Below are positions 26,582 to 35,875 of a DNA stretch of 64,000 nucleotides, piece by piece. The stretch lies in NCBI RefSeq assembly GCF_037055275.1, contig NZ_CP146343.1, positions 3,630,501-3,694,500 of the forward strand. Reading direction: 5' to 3'. The position numbers were made by a program, and so were the translations under genes. The notes beneath the pieces are model-generated. The model had not been told where the DNA came from and searched no databases. It was given only the letters and a program-made list of their open reading frames with translations. Numbering within the stretch: position 1 is the first letter of the stretch; the number at the start of each line of letters is the position of its first letter. This stretch comes from Pseudomonas sp. ML2-2023-3. GTDB taxonomy: Bacteria; Pseudomonadota; Gammaproteobacteria; Pseudomonadales; Pseudomonadaceae.

Positions 26582-28510
26582 TCAATGAGCAGCGCCGGGA
26601 AGTACCCGCACGCTGGCAAAAGTCTTGTCGTCGAAGCCCGCGCCAAGGGAGGCTGCGCGCACATGCAGGTACCAGGCACCTGGCTGATCGAGGGTCAGCG
26701 GGACTTCGTAGACGCCCTCTCCCACCTCCCGCGCCGCCACCGCCTGTGCCCGTGAGGACGGCGCGAGGAAGTAGCGCACCTGGACATCCCCGACCCCGCT
26801 GCGCCGGGTTTTCTGCTTGCCCTGAACAATGCGAAAACGCACCACGTAAGGGCTGCCAAGGGGCGTCGTGGAGGTATCGAGCATGAACTCGACCTTGGGC
26901 ACACCCGCCACCCGGCTCGCCTCTGTCGCCGGTTCTACATCCGCCGTGAAGCAGTGGATGATGTTCGGCTGGTTGAGCAGGAAGGCCACATCGAAACGTC
27001 CGGCGGGGGGCAGCTTGATCCGCGCACTGTAGAGCCCCGGCGAGACTTCACGCAGGCTGCGGTCAATCACCAGCGCGGCCCGCGCCACTTGCCCGCGGTT
27101 GGGGTAGCCGGACATCGGGGCATTCATGCCCTCGGCGTAGAAGTAGGTGGTGTTGTCCACCGGGTTGACCACGAACACCGCATTGTCGTCCCGCGACACC
27201 GCCAGGCTTGAAGCCAGGGGCAAGTCACCGGCCAGGCGCGGCGCCTGTGGGCCTGCTTCGAAGCCTTGGGTGATCGGGGTACGCCCTTCCCCGAGCGACG
27301 CGAGGTTGATCATCGTGACCTTGGCCGACGCCAGGCCCCGGATGTAGGCATAGGCCTTGGTGAACACCACTTGATAGGGTTCGGCGGACACCGCCACGTC
27401 ATGGATCAGCGAATCGTTGCTGGCATCAATAACCGACGCCTGGTTTTCCAGGGTATTGAGCACAATGCCAAAGCGTCCGTCGGCGCTGAAACCCATGGGC
27501 CCCAGGCCCTGCTTGAGCCTGATGACCCGGCGCACCGCCAGGCTTTGGGTGTCGACCACCGTGACCGTACCGTCCTTGCCATCCGCTACATAGACGGCCT
27601 GGGACAGTGGCGAAAAGGCGATCGACAACGGGTGTGAGCCCGTCTTGAGCTGCTTGCTCAGGGTCAGGCTGGCGATGTCGATGATGCTCACCGTGCCGTC
27701 ATCGCGGTTGCTGACAAACGCATGCCGGCTGTCCTTGCTGAACGCGATCTCATGATGACCGGCGCCAGTTGCCAAATACTTGAGTGGCTTGAGGCTCTGC
27801 GCATCGATCACCGTGACCCCGGACTGCTCGCGGGCCTTGGCGTTGTTGCCCACCCACAGCAGGCGCTCGTCCGGTTGCAGGGCCACGCGCACCGGGTTGC
27901 TGCCCGCCGCAACCGAGTCGATCAGCTTGAATTGCTCGCTGTCGATCACCGCCACTGCATCGGCCTTGGGCATGGACACAAACACCCGCTTATTGTCTCT
28001 GGGCGTGATCCAGTCCATGGGCGGCTGTTTCAGGTCGATGCGCGATAACGTACTGGTGATTCCCCCCACAGACACTTGCGGGTCGACCACCGACACACTG
28101 GCATCACGATTCATCACCATCAGGAAATAGCTGTTGAGATCCAGCAGCGGCCGGGCGCCGATGCTCGACTTGAGAAACACCCCGACTCGCGACTTGCAGC
28201 TGTGCTCACGCCCCTGGGCCAGGTCGGCGGCAACGGCCTGGGGGTCGAGCCAGGCACCCGGTGCAACACCCGCCAGAGGCTGGCCAGACGTGGCGTCGGT
28301 GATCCGGAAACGCACATCGGCGAACTCACCTTCACGCAGTACGCCGTCTTTGGCCAAGGGGTGTACATTCAAGGTGACCGTCACACCGTCACGCACCAGC
28401 CTTTGTTCGCCCTTAGCCTGTGGTTCGGCCGCCCAGCACACGCCCCCCAGGGCGCACAGTGTTGTTGCGAGCATCCACCCACACACACCGGTTCCAATGG
28501 CCTTGTTCAT
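26582..28510 (-). CDS. Secreted YVTN-type beta-propeller protein
   Basis: 642 residues with a signal peptide ending near WAA. The central part has repeated beta-propeller blades of the YVTN/lactonase kind (KRVFVSMPKADAVAVIDSEQ, AFVSNRDDGTVSIIDIASL, AVYVADGKDGTVTVVDTQSL). Flanking domains are Ig-like: an N-terminal FRITDATSGQPLAG and a C-terminal RPVGxVxVRY-type region. Such proteins often accompany copper or amine-oxidising enzymes as periplasmic scaffolds. Genomic position between mnxG and the SCO genes suggests a role in oxidase assembly or redox coupling. Enzymatic activity is unproven. Confidence 0.85.
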   Translation of the reverse strand: MNKAIGTGVCGWMLATTLCALGGVCWAAEPQAKGEQRLVRDGVTVTLNVHPLAKDGVLREGEFADVRFRITDATSGQPLAGVAPGAWLDPQAVAADLAQGREHSCKSRVGVFLKSSIGARPLLDLNSYFLMVMNRDASVSVVDPQVSVGGITSTLSRIDLKQPPMDWITPRDNKRVFVSMPKADAVAVIDSEQFKLIDSVAAGSNPVRVALQPDERLLWVGNNAKAREQSGVTVIDAQSLKPLKYLATGAGHHEIAFSKDSRHAFVSNRDDGTVSIIDIASLTLSKQLKTGSHPLSIAFSPLSQAVYVADGKDGTVTVVDTQSLAVRRVIRLKQGLGPMGFSADGRFGIVLNTLENQASVIDASNDSLIHDVAVSAEPYQVVFTKAYAYIRGLASAKVTMINLASLGEGRTPITQGFEAGPQAPRLAGDLPLASSLAVSRDDNAVFVVNPVDNTTYFYAEGMNAPMSGYPNRGQVARAALVIDRSLREVSPGLYSARIKLPPAGRFDVAFLLNQPNIIHCFTADVEPATEASRVAGVPKVEFMLDTSTTPLGSPYVVRFRIVQGKQKTRRSGVGDVQVRYFLAPSSRAQAVAAREVGEGVYEVPLTLDQPGAWYLHVRAASLGAGFDDKTFASVRVLPGAAH

Positions 28511-28553
28511 TGTCTTTCTCCCCGTCAAGTTCCCGCATGCCGCCCCCCCTGAA

Positions 28554-28583
28554 CAGCAGGAGCGGGCTTGCTCGCTCCTGCTG
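28554..28583. repeat. REP-like perfect hairpin inside the mnxG operon
   Basis: A perfect 11-bp inverted repeat, CAGCAGGAGCG / CGCTCCTGCTG, with an 8-base loop GGCTTGCT, resembles Pseudomonas REP elements. It sits 14 bp after the mnxG stop and before the beta-propeller gene. There is no T run, so it may protect the mnxG mRNA 3' end and lower downstream expression. Confidence 0.75.
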
Positions 28584-28597
28584 ATACGCACGGCCCG

Positions 28598-31500
28598 TCA
28601 AGGCGTCGGCGCAGGTTCCAGCTCATTGGATACCCGTAACAATCCCCACAACCCGGCGGTGTTGCCGTAGGCGGCGTAATCCCGGAAGAGGTAGTCCCCC
28701 GGTATTGCATTGATGCCCCCGGCACTTGGGTGCATGAAGCTGAAGTGCGCCGCCGGAAGGACGCTTTCATGGGCGCCGATGTACATCGACATCGGGTTAA
28801 GGCCAAACCGTACCGAGCCCACGCCAGGCGTACCCATCGGATAGCCACCGGTGTCGCTTTTTTCCGACTGGAACGGGTTGACTGACCACACGTGTCCGTC
28901 CAGCTGGAACGTGCTGCCACGACTGCCGCCGGTAGGCATCAGGATGTGGGTGCGGAACGGTTGCCCCGGTTTCACATAGAGCACAGGGGTTTGCGGATCG
29001 CCTCCCACCAGGGCGTTGCTGTACGCCATGTGCGCATTGGGCACGTCAGCGTAGCCACCGCCCTCTGCGTGGCCGAACGGTGCATCGGGGGCCAGCCCGA
29101 AGCGGTACCACAGCGGTTCGGCCTTGTAGTTGATCGCCATGCTGGAGTTGTCCTGCGGATCCGTAGGTACCCCCAGGCCTTCAGCCGCAATACCTTCCAC
29201 TGGCCGGCCACCCGCCCAGCGGATATTCAGGGCTTTTTGCCAGACCATCGCAAAGTCGCGATAAACAGCCTGGCCCGGCGCAGTCACGCTGGCATTGACC
29301 TTGCGGATATCGTCAACCCAGGTGGCCCCCACCGGCAGGATACTCATGGCACCCCCCAGGCCTTTCTGCGGCTGCTTGATCACATCCGACGGGGTGAAAT
29401 TCAGCCCGCCAAACTCCACGGCCGTGGCGTTGATGTTGTCGACACTGCGCCCCAGTTGCGTGATCGGCTTGCCTTCACGCTCCAGGTGACCGGCGTAGTA
29501 CTGATAGGTGCGGGTCGGGTAGGCACCGCTGTTGCCAGCCCTGGGAGCCACGGTCTGCACCGGGTTCGCCCCCACGTTGGCGCCATCGGACTTGGTGATG
29601 TCATACGCCAGCAGTTGCGCATGCAGACCAACATGGCTGGACGGACGCATCAGGTTGTTGCTGAAGGTGCTCGAGCCGTCACTGCCATTTCGATCACGCT
29701 TGACCACACCCTGCATCACGGCGGTCTGGGTCAGGTCGGGCATGACACTCGGCAGACGGTTTTCCAGTGTGATGTTGATGCAGTCCCCGGCCGTTGCGCG
29801 CAACACCAGCGGCTCGACGGGAACGCCGGGTTTGAGCTTGCCGCTGACCGGGTCCAGGTCGGCCTTGCGTACATAGAGGATGGCGGTCGGGTCATGCAGC
29901 GGGCCGCTCTGGCCGCCGATGGTCATGGTTACCCCGTCCTCGGGATCGGTCACAGTGACACGGGGGATACTCACCGGCCGCGAGTTGTACACCAGGGTCC
30001 CGCCAGCGGGTTTCAACGGCCCGCCCACATGCTGGCCAATGCCTGCCGGATCGCCGAGGGTCAGCCCCAACGGATTGCCGAGGATGTCGTTGGCCAGTGC
30101 GGCGACGACTTCATAGTTGCGCTGCACAGTGGGACGGGTACCGATGCCATTGGGGTTGGCGCTGATTCTTGGGCACGAGCCGTCGAAGGCCACGGTGTTG
30201 CGCATACCGGCCGGTTTCGGGTTGTTCGGCAGCGCAAACAGGTCGGTACGCTGGGCGGTGTAGTTGCGCATCACACCCCAGATCCCGCTCCAGTAACCTT
30301 CGATCGAAGCGTCCATCGAGTACAGGTAATCCCCGGTGGTCGCCGCCGAACTGGACAACATCGAGATCGGTGCGATAAAGCCCATCTGCTCGGAAATCCC
30401 GATCATCTGCGAAGCGCGCCATCCGGAGTTGGAACTGCTGCCGAAGCCCGAGCCGCTTTGCAGCCACTTCACGCCGTGCAGCGTCACGTTGTGCTCTTCT
30501 TCATGACCACCGGCATGTACCCGCAGCCGCACATTGTCACCCGTGTAAGTACGCAGCATTGGTGTGAACGGGTCGCCCGGTTCGGCGCCACCCCGGTTGA
30601 TGTGCGGCGGAAACAGGGTGGTGCCGCCGGTTGGTCCGGTGGCGGACGTGATCAGGTTGGGCGCCAGGTTCATGGCCGGAATCGCCCGGTCGGTGCGGCT
30701 TTGCAGGGCATACGAGAGGTCGCCGCCCAGGCCGTCCGCCTGCATGCCACGCTTGCCGTCGGGGCCGACCTTGTTCGGGTCGTAAACCCGCAACGCCAGC
30801 GGTTCATTGCGATAATTGATCACGAACATGCCAGGGTCATCCACGGAGATGGCCTGTGGGCATGGACGAGTTGGGCAACCCGCGACCCGTCCACCCTGCA
30901 CTTCGACAATGCCTTCGAGCAAGCTGCTGGCATTACTGCGCACCGGCGGGTTGATGGCGTAGCGGAAGCTGTCCGCTGTGGCCGGAAACGCCTGGGGATT
31001 GGGCACGCCATTGGGCCCTGCGCCCACATACACACCGGCTTCATAGGCGTGCTGGAAATCGCTGTATTCGAGGAAGAACTCACGGAAGCTGTCGTTCTTG
31101 CCATCGCCGTCCAGGTCACCGGTGGACACCACGGCTTGCCACGAGGTCGGCCCGCCGTCCTGACGCGCGCCGCTGTAGAGGGGCTCGCCGGTTTCGGCGT
31201 GGAACCAGGTGGAACCGGCCGGTTCGGCCAGCACGGTGGCGTACAGGCCAATCTGTTGATGGGTCGACGGGCCCAGATGGTCGTGGGTAAAGATGGTGCC
31301 CAGACCACGGTCGATGCCTTTGATATTGACCACAGGGTCGACAAACCAGCGTTGCATCGCTGTGCGCGCACCCACCCAGTCAGCCCGGCCGAACTGGCCG
31401 AAGTACGGGTGATTTTTGGCTTTCGGACAGGCTGGGGTGCCATCACGCACATCGGCCCCAGTGCACTGGTTGAACGTGCGGATGGCATGGATGCGTTCCT

Positions 31501-34414
31501 GCACGGCGCCGGGGGAAAGCACACCGTCTTCATAGTTCCAGCCGTTGGCCGAGCCGTCTGCGGCAGTCAGGTCCCATTTAGGCAAGTGGATGTGTTGGCC
31601 AATGACGTCGGTGGGGGTCCGGACCTGATAATCGTCCATCTCATAGGTGGCCGGCACCAGGTTGGTCTGCTGGTACTGCACGCAGTCAAAGGTGTTCATG
31701 CGCATCACCAGAGGTTCTGGCGGACGCTGCTTGGTGATCACCGGCCAGGCGTCTTCCCACAAGGCCAGAATGCGCGCTTGCGGAAAATGGTAGCCAACCT
31801 TGTTGTACACCGCGTCGAACTGAATATTGGCTGCCTTGTAGATCCGTGGACGATCCGCAGTAAAGGTCGAAGAGCCGGTGAACGACATGCCGTCCATGCG
31901 CTCGCCGCTATTGAACTCGCCGGTCCCGGCGGCGCTGGTCAGGCGTTTTTGCCGATCATCCATGCACGGTTCGTAATACGGCGCGCCTGCAATGGGCAAC
32001 GCGCCGTTGGTGCGGAAGTTGCGCGCGACGACTTGCTTGCCGGGCAACAGGGCAAAGCTGGGGTGGTCTTTTTTCGCGTGGAAGGCCATGGCGGCCTGTT
32101 CGACCTCGGTGCCCTCCTCAGGCATGTAGATCGGCTTGGCCCGTGTCACTTCCTTGGAAAAATCCAGCGAGGTCGTCACGGTGTGGGCCTTGCCTCCGGC
32201 AGAGAAGCCGGCCAGGGAGTGTCGTCCCAGGCCGCCGTCCCAGCCGCCCGACTGAGCCGGGTCGAGGTTGGCCCACAACGCCTTGCCGCTGTTTTTCAGT
32301 GTCTGGGCCTTGCCCGCATCGAGCATGTCCAGTGGCGGGGTCGGTGGGCGTTGGCCGACCGAGCTTTCCATGCCGCCGATCCAGAACGGATAGCCGGGGT
32401 TTTTCAGGCTGCCGTCAGCATTGCGGTTGGCTTCACTGCGATCCACCAGGGCCAGAGAACCAATGGCCTGGGCGCCGCCACTGCGATGCACGCCGTAGTC
32501 ATCATCGTCATCGTCCCCGGCAGCGACCAGGGTCTCGCTGATTCTGGGTACCACAGCCACTTTGCCTGGCATCGGCGCCATGGCCTTGCCGGGCAACGGC
32601 ACCACGGCAGGAATCGGGGTACCCGCCACGATCTCTCCATCGGGCAATGCACGGGCACCGGCTGCGGGTTTGCCGCTGCGCAAGGCAAAAGGCTTGGTGT
32701 GATAACCGTCGCTGCCCTGTTGTGACACTTCCAGCCGGGTGCCTTCTTCGAACACATCGTGCACCCGCCACATGGCCCACATGCCCTGGGCAAAGTGCGG
32801 GTAGAAATGGCAGTGATAGATTGCATCACCGGCAACACGGTTGCGGTTGCCCGAGCCACCGTTGGCAATTTCGTAGGTGTAACCGGCGCCCGGGCCAATC
32901 CCCTGGGCGTCTACATAGTCGGAGTTGTCATCGTTGGGGTTGAACAGCCATTGATGGCCATGCAAGTGGAAGATGTGTTGCTCATGCCCGTTGTGGGTAT
33001 TGCGAAACTTGACGAAGTCACCGATGTAGCTGTGGTTGACGTTGGACGGCTCGGAGGGGTACAGCGCCATGCTCGCCTTGACCCCGACTTGCTCGGCACG
33101 GGGCACTTCGCCGGGACGGATGTTCTCCAGCCCGACGTTGGCCGGTACGTCCACCAGCATCGCCACGTCGCCGACGGTGTGCGAACTCAGGAAAAACTCT
33201 TCGTACGCGCAAGACAGGCAGTCGTGCATCGGCCCGACCCCGAGCCGGTTGGCGACCACTTCGGCCCCCATGCCGCCAGAGCCATAGTTGATCATGAACG
33301 AGTCCCGGGTTGGCTCAAGTACGTGGGCCATGACCGGGTCTGCCCAATATGCCGGAAAGGCTTGGGTGACAGCGGTTTCGTCCTGGAACTGCGAGGCAAA
33401 GTCACGGAAGGGTTCGAGACGGTTGGGCAACGCCGGATTGCGTTTGCCAATGGACTCCAGGGGATAGGTCGCAGGCGGGAAACTGCCGTCGGCATTGCTG
33501 CCCATCACGATCGCATCGCTTTCGCTGGAGATGATTTCATTGCCATCGACCATGTTGATGATCGGCGTACCCGCCTTGCCTTCACGGATCCAGGGTTCGC
33601 GCTGCGGGTAGCGGGCCTGGTAATCGACAATCGGCTGGCCAGTCGGCGTGCGCCCGCTGGAGGCCAGGCGCATTTCTTCTTCCGTCACGGTATTGCGATA
33701 GTTGCGACCGCCCTTGGGCATCACCACCACTTCCCCGAACAGACCGTTGGCCACGTTGCCTGCATCCCCTTCACCACCGAATGTGGCGCCACGGCTGCTG
33801 GCGGCGAATGCGCCTTCGCGCTCGGCATACAGCATGTAGGTGCGGGTCGCTCCGGGGGCAACCAGGGTATTGGCGTTGCGTCCGGTGTAGGAGGAAATAT
33901 CGTCGATACTGTTGACCGCTTGCAGGCCGTTGACCTGGAACCCCACATGGCGGTCAGCGACTTGTTCGTCAACCTTGAAGTTGTTGTTGCCGGCTTCGAC
34001 TTCAACTTCGCCTTCTACCTCGCCCTCGTCCCCGTCTTCCGGGCTGCCGGGGTTGGCCTGGTAAGCCAGCAGGTTCTGCAAGTTGATGGTCAGGCAGTCA
34101 CCGGCGGCAACCCGCAACACCAGCGGACGCGGGCGCTTGTCGGGTCGCAGCGAGACCTTGCCCGGAACTGCCGCCCCGCCCATGTTCAGTGGCTGGTCAT
34201 GGTCATCAACCACATCACGGCGCAGGGCGAACATCATGCCGTTGACGTTCTGCGCACCCAGGCGGTTGAACATCAGCGGCTGGTCCAGTGCGACGATATT
34301 GGCGACCAGATTGCGTTCACAACGTGCTGCCGCCTGGGCCGTTTCAATGCCGATCAGCGGCGTGACCAGTAACAGCAGGTTTAACAAGTGATGAGCGTGG
34401 GGAATGCCGTTCAT
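28598..34414 (-). CDS. mnxG: MnxG-type giant multicopper Mn(II) oxidase
   Basis: 1938 residues from the ATG at 34414, which begins a signal peptide (HLLNLLLLVTPLIG); a GTG 15 bases earlier is possible. Copper-type motifs occur several times: FHLHGHQW near residue 480 with HCHFYPHFAQGMW near 535, THDHLGPSTHQ near 1040, HNVTLHGVKW near 1305, and a C-terminal GHVW / HFSFMHPSAGG pair near 1835-1890. A multi-cupredoxin protein of this size matches MnxG of Pseudomonas, one of the two Mn(II)-oxidising enzymes of P. putida GB-1; Bacillus MnxG is smaller (about 1200). An acidic Glu/Asp stretch near residue 125-145 could bind metal. It heads an operon with SCO chaperones and a foldase. Confidence 0.9.
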   Translation of the reverse strand: MNGIPHAHHLLNLLLLVTPLIGIETAQAAARCERNLVANIVALDQPLMFNRLGAQNVNGMMFALRRDVVDDHDQPLNMGGAAVPGKVSLRPDKRPRPLVLRVAAGDCLTINLQNLLAYQANPGSPEDGDEGEVEGEVEVEAGNNNFKVDEQVADRHVGFQVNGLQAVNSIDDISSYTGRNANTLVAPGATRTYMLYAEREGAFAASSRGATFGGEGDAGNVANGLFGEVVVMPKGGRNYRNTVTEEEMRLASSGRTPTGQPIVDYQARYPQREPWIREGKAGTPIINMVDGNEIISSESDAIVMGSNADGSFPPATYPLESIGKRNPALPNRLEPFRDFASQFQDETAVTQAFPAYWADPVMAHVLEPTRDSFMINYGSGGMGAEVVANRLGVGPMHDCLSCAYEEFFLSSHTVGDVAMLVDVPANVGLENIRPGEVPRAEQVGVKASMALYPSEPSNVNHSYIGDFVKFRNTHNGHEQHIFHLHGHQWLFNPNDDNSDYVDAQGIGPGAGYTYEIANGGSGNRNRVAGDAIYHCHFYPHFAQGMWAMWRVHDVFEEGTRLEVSQQGSDGYHTKPFALRSGKPAAGARALPDGEIVAGTPIPAVVPLPGKAMAPMPGKVAVVPRISETLVAAGDDDDDDYGVHRSGGAQAIGSLALVDRSEANRNADGSLKNPGYPFWIGGMESSVGQRPPTPPLDMLDAGKAQTLKNSGKALWANLDPAQSGGWDGGLGRHSLAGFSAGGKAHTVTTSLDFSKEVTRAKPIYMPEEGTEVEQAAMAFHAKKDHPSFALLPGKQVVARNFRTNGALPIAGAPYYEPCMDDRQKRLTSAAGTGEFNSGERMDGMSFTGSSTFTADRPRIYKAANIQFDAVYNKVGYHFPQARILALWEDAWPVITKQRPPEPLVMRMNTFDCVQYQQTNLVPATYEMDDYQVRTPTDVIGQHIHLPKWDLTAADGSANGWNYEDGVLSPGAVQERIHAIRTFNQCTGADVRDGTPACPKAKNHPYFGQFGRADWVGARTAMQRWFVDPVVNIKGIDRGLGTIFTHDHLGPSTHQQIGLYATVLAEPAGSTWFHAETGEPLYSGARQDGGPTSWQAVVSTGDLDGDGKNDSFREFFLEYSDFQHAYEAGVYVGAGPNGVPNPQAFPATADSFRYAINPPVRSNASSLLEGIVEVQGGRVAGCPTRPCPQAISVDDPGMFVINYRNEPLALRVYDPNKVGPDGKRGMQADGLGGDLSYALQSRTDRAIPAMNLAPNLITSATGPTGGTTLFPPHINRGGAEPGDPFTPMLRTYTGDNVRLRVHAGGHEEEHNVTLHGVKWLQSGSGFGSSSNSGWRASQMIGISEQMGFIAPISMLSSSAATTGDYLYSMDASIEGYWSGIWGVMRNYTAQRTDLFALPNNPKPAGMRNTVAFDGSCPRISANPNGIGTRPTVQRNYEVVAALANDILGNPLGLTLGDPAGIGQHVGGPLKPAGGTLVYNSRPVSIPRVTVTDPEDGVTMTIGGQSGPLHDPTAILYVRKADLDPVSGKLKPGVPVEPLVLRATAGDCINITLENRLPSVMPDLTQTAVMQGVVKRDRNGSDGSSTFSNNLMRPSSHVGLHAQLLAYDITKSDGANVGANPVQTVAPRAGNSGAYPTRTYQYYAGHLEREGKPITQLGRSVDNINATAVEFGGLNFTPSDVIKQPQKGLGGAMSILPVGATWVDDIRKVNASVTAPGQAVYRDFAMVWQKALNIRWAGGRPVEGIAAEGLGVPTDPQDNSSMAINYKAEPLWYRFGLAPDAPFGHAEGGGYADVPNAHMAYSNALVGGDPQTPVLYVKPGQPFRTHILMPTGGSRGSTFQLDGHVWSVNPFQSEKSDTGGYPMGTPGVGSVRFGLNPMSMYIGAHESVLPAAHFSFMHPSAGGINAIPGDYLFRDYAAYGNTAGLWGLLRVSNELEPAPTP

Positions 34415-34468
34415 GATCACTGATCTCACTGTTAGTGCTCAGGGAGTGATGTTCGCTAAAGCTGGTAC

Positions 34469-34484
34469 TGCATAGGCCATGCCA
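34469..34484 (-). promoter_or_regulatory. sigma-54 promoter of the mnxG operon
   Basis: The minus strand reads TGGCATG-GCCT-ATGCA: perfect -24 half, one change in the -12 half, GG-N10-GC spacing exact. The expected transcript starts about 43 nt before the mnxG ATG. Confidence 0.75.
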
Positions 34485-34534
34485 TAAAAATTTGTATTAA
34501 CTTTCAATTGCTTACGCTTTGAATCCGAGAATTC

Positions 34535-34595
34535 GGGGGAAATTCCCCACTCTTTCCCCACATTCTGCTGTGCCTGGGCGACCCAACAATCGGGG
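34535..34595 (-). promoter_or_regulatory. Candidate activator region upstream of mnxG
   Basis: Two G/C palindromes lie 50-110 bp upstream of the promoter: GGGGAAATTCCCC near 34536-34548 and CCCA-ACAATC-GGGG at 34582-34595. The second matches the CCCC-N6-GGGG pattern with one mismatch and has the usual distance. This is the weakest member of the set. Confidence 0.35.
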
Positions 34596-34615
34596 ACACA
34601 GACCCGACACCGGGC

Positions 34616-35233
34616 TCACAGCGGCGAGTCCGCAGGCAGACCCTGCAAACGCCGGTACTGGCGCAGGACGCTGGGCACATAACGCTGGGTTTCGGCAAAC
34701 GGAGGAATCACTCCGCCACGACTGAGCACGGCTTGCGGCCCGGCGTTGTAGGCCGCTACGGCCAGGGCAATATCGTTGCCGAACAGGGTCATCATGCGTT
34801 TGAGGTACTTGGCCCCGCCCTGAATATTGGACTGGGGGTCGTAGACGTCCGTGACCCCCATCTCCCGGGCTGTATCGGGCATCAACTGCATCAACCCGCC
34901 CGCACCTTTGGGTGATGTTGCCCTGGGGTCGTAGTTGGACTCGTGCTGAATCACTGCGGACAACAGCGCAGCCGGTAACTCATTGGCAGCCGCTGCCGCC
35001 AGCACCATCTCGGCATAGGGTTGTGCGGCAATCATCTGCGGCTGTTGATCAATGCCGGTCTGGGCCTGGACCTCTGCCGACTCGCGAATCACACGTTCAT
35101 AATGCCGCCCGGGGCGGTGAACGTTGGACAGCACGTAGCTGCCATTGGCATCCCGGGATACAAACACATCGGCGTGTACGACAGCGCTCATCAGCAATGC
35201 GCCAAGCAGTGTCGTGGTCATTGTCCTGGTCAT
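34616..35233 (-). CDS. Lytic transglycosylase (SLT domain)
   Basis: 205 residues; the ATG follows GAGG. A signal peptide ends near VHA, then a short DUF4124-like start (DVFVSRDANGSYVLSNVHRPG). The SLT domain contains the catalytic Glu in IQHESNYDPRATS and the motifs GLMQLMPDTA, NIQGGAKYL and AVAAYNAGP. It cuts peptidoglycan, probably to open space for the secretin or pseudopilus encoded in this island. It is divergent from xcmT1, sharing the 193-bp gap. Confidence 0.93.
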   Translation of the reverse strand: MTRTMTTTLLGALLMSAVVHADVFVSRDANGSYVLSNVHRPGRHYERVIRESAEVQAQTGIDQQPQMIAAQPYAEMVLAAAAANELPAALLSAVIQHESNYDPRATSPKGAGGLMQLMPDTAREMGVTDVYDPQSNIQGGAKYLKRMMTLFGNDIALAVAAYNAGPQAVLSRGGVIPPFAETQRYVPSVLRQYRRLQGLPADSPL

Positions 35234-35252
35234 TTCTACCTCCCCCGACCGG

Positions 35253-35394
35253 CCCCTGAAAATGGGGGTAATGCCCCAATGGGTGATCGCGAGGTAGCCC
35301 TATGCAAGCACCGCGCCGTAACGCACAAGGGCCGGTACACGGGGGTTACAGCCAGGTCGGGAGGTCTGAGCATGGCAATTGCATAAGCCTTGCT
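35253..35394 (+). promoter_or_regulatory. Possible sigma-54 promoter and activator site of xcmT1-xcmS
   Basis: TTGCATA-AGCC-TTGCT (35379-35394) fits the -24/-12 consensus except one G of the -24 GG. A CCCC-N7-GGGG palindrome (35253-35267) lies about 110 bp upstream. Spacing resembles the other four promoters, but both elements are imperfect. The gap (35234-35426) is shared with the divergent transglycosylase. Confidence 0.4.
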
Positions 35395-35426
35395 GGCGAC
35401 TGTGCTGCCCACTGAGTGAGGTCATC

Positions 35427-35861
35427 ATGAATCAGCGTATGTGTCATGCACCGCGAACCCAGCACGGGTTCACCCTGCTCGAATTGTTGGTGGTACTGGT
35501 GGTCCTCGGGCTATTGGCGGGCATCGTCGCGCCGAAGTATTTCGCCCAGCTGGGCCGTTCCGAAGTGAAAGTGGCCAAGGCGCAAATCGAGGGCCTGGGC
35601 AAGGCTCTGGATTTGTACCGACTGGAAGTCGGCCATTACCCTTCCACTGAACAGGGCTTGCAGGCACTGGTCACAGCGCCCAGCGATGAAACCCGCTGGA
35701 CAGGCCCGTACCTGCAGAAAAAGCTGCCCCAGGACCCATGGGGACGTAACTACACCTACCGCTACCCCGGTGAAAACGGTGAGTACGACCTGCTGTCCCT
35801 GGGCAAGGACGGACAACCCGGTGGAGAAGGCGAAAACGCCGAAATCACCAGCTGGCAATGA
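35427..35861 (+). CDS. xcmT1: XcmT1 major pseudopilin (GspG family)
   Basis: 144 residues. A leader of 14 residues ends in Gly before FTLLELLVVLVVLGLLAGIVAP (cleavage G/F, Glu5). The C-terminal part is the canonical GspG calcium-binding region: EQGLQALVTAP, WTGPYLQKKLPQDPWG, GENGEYDLLSLGKDGQPGGEGENAEITSW. It and the next gene make a two-gene operon exactly as xcmT1-xcmS in P. putida GB-1, where mutation blocks export of the Mn-oxidising factor. Its stop is 15 bases before xcmS. Confidence 0.93.
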   Translation: MNQRMCHAPRTQHGFTLLELLVVLVVLGLLAGIVAPKYFAQLGRSEVKVAKAQIEGLGKALDLYRLEVGHYPSTEQGLQALVTAPSDETRWTGPYLQKKLPQDPWGRNYTYRYPGENGEYDLLSLGKDGQPGGEGENAEITSWQ

Positions 35862-35875
35862 CGGGAGTCGCAACC

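Noticed and set aside
28892..32725. Open frame of 1277 codons on the plus strand opposite mnxG
   Set aside because: It is the GC-rich antisense shadow of mnxG; the translation has no motifs, signal or ribosome site, and the minus-strand frame carries all copper motifs.
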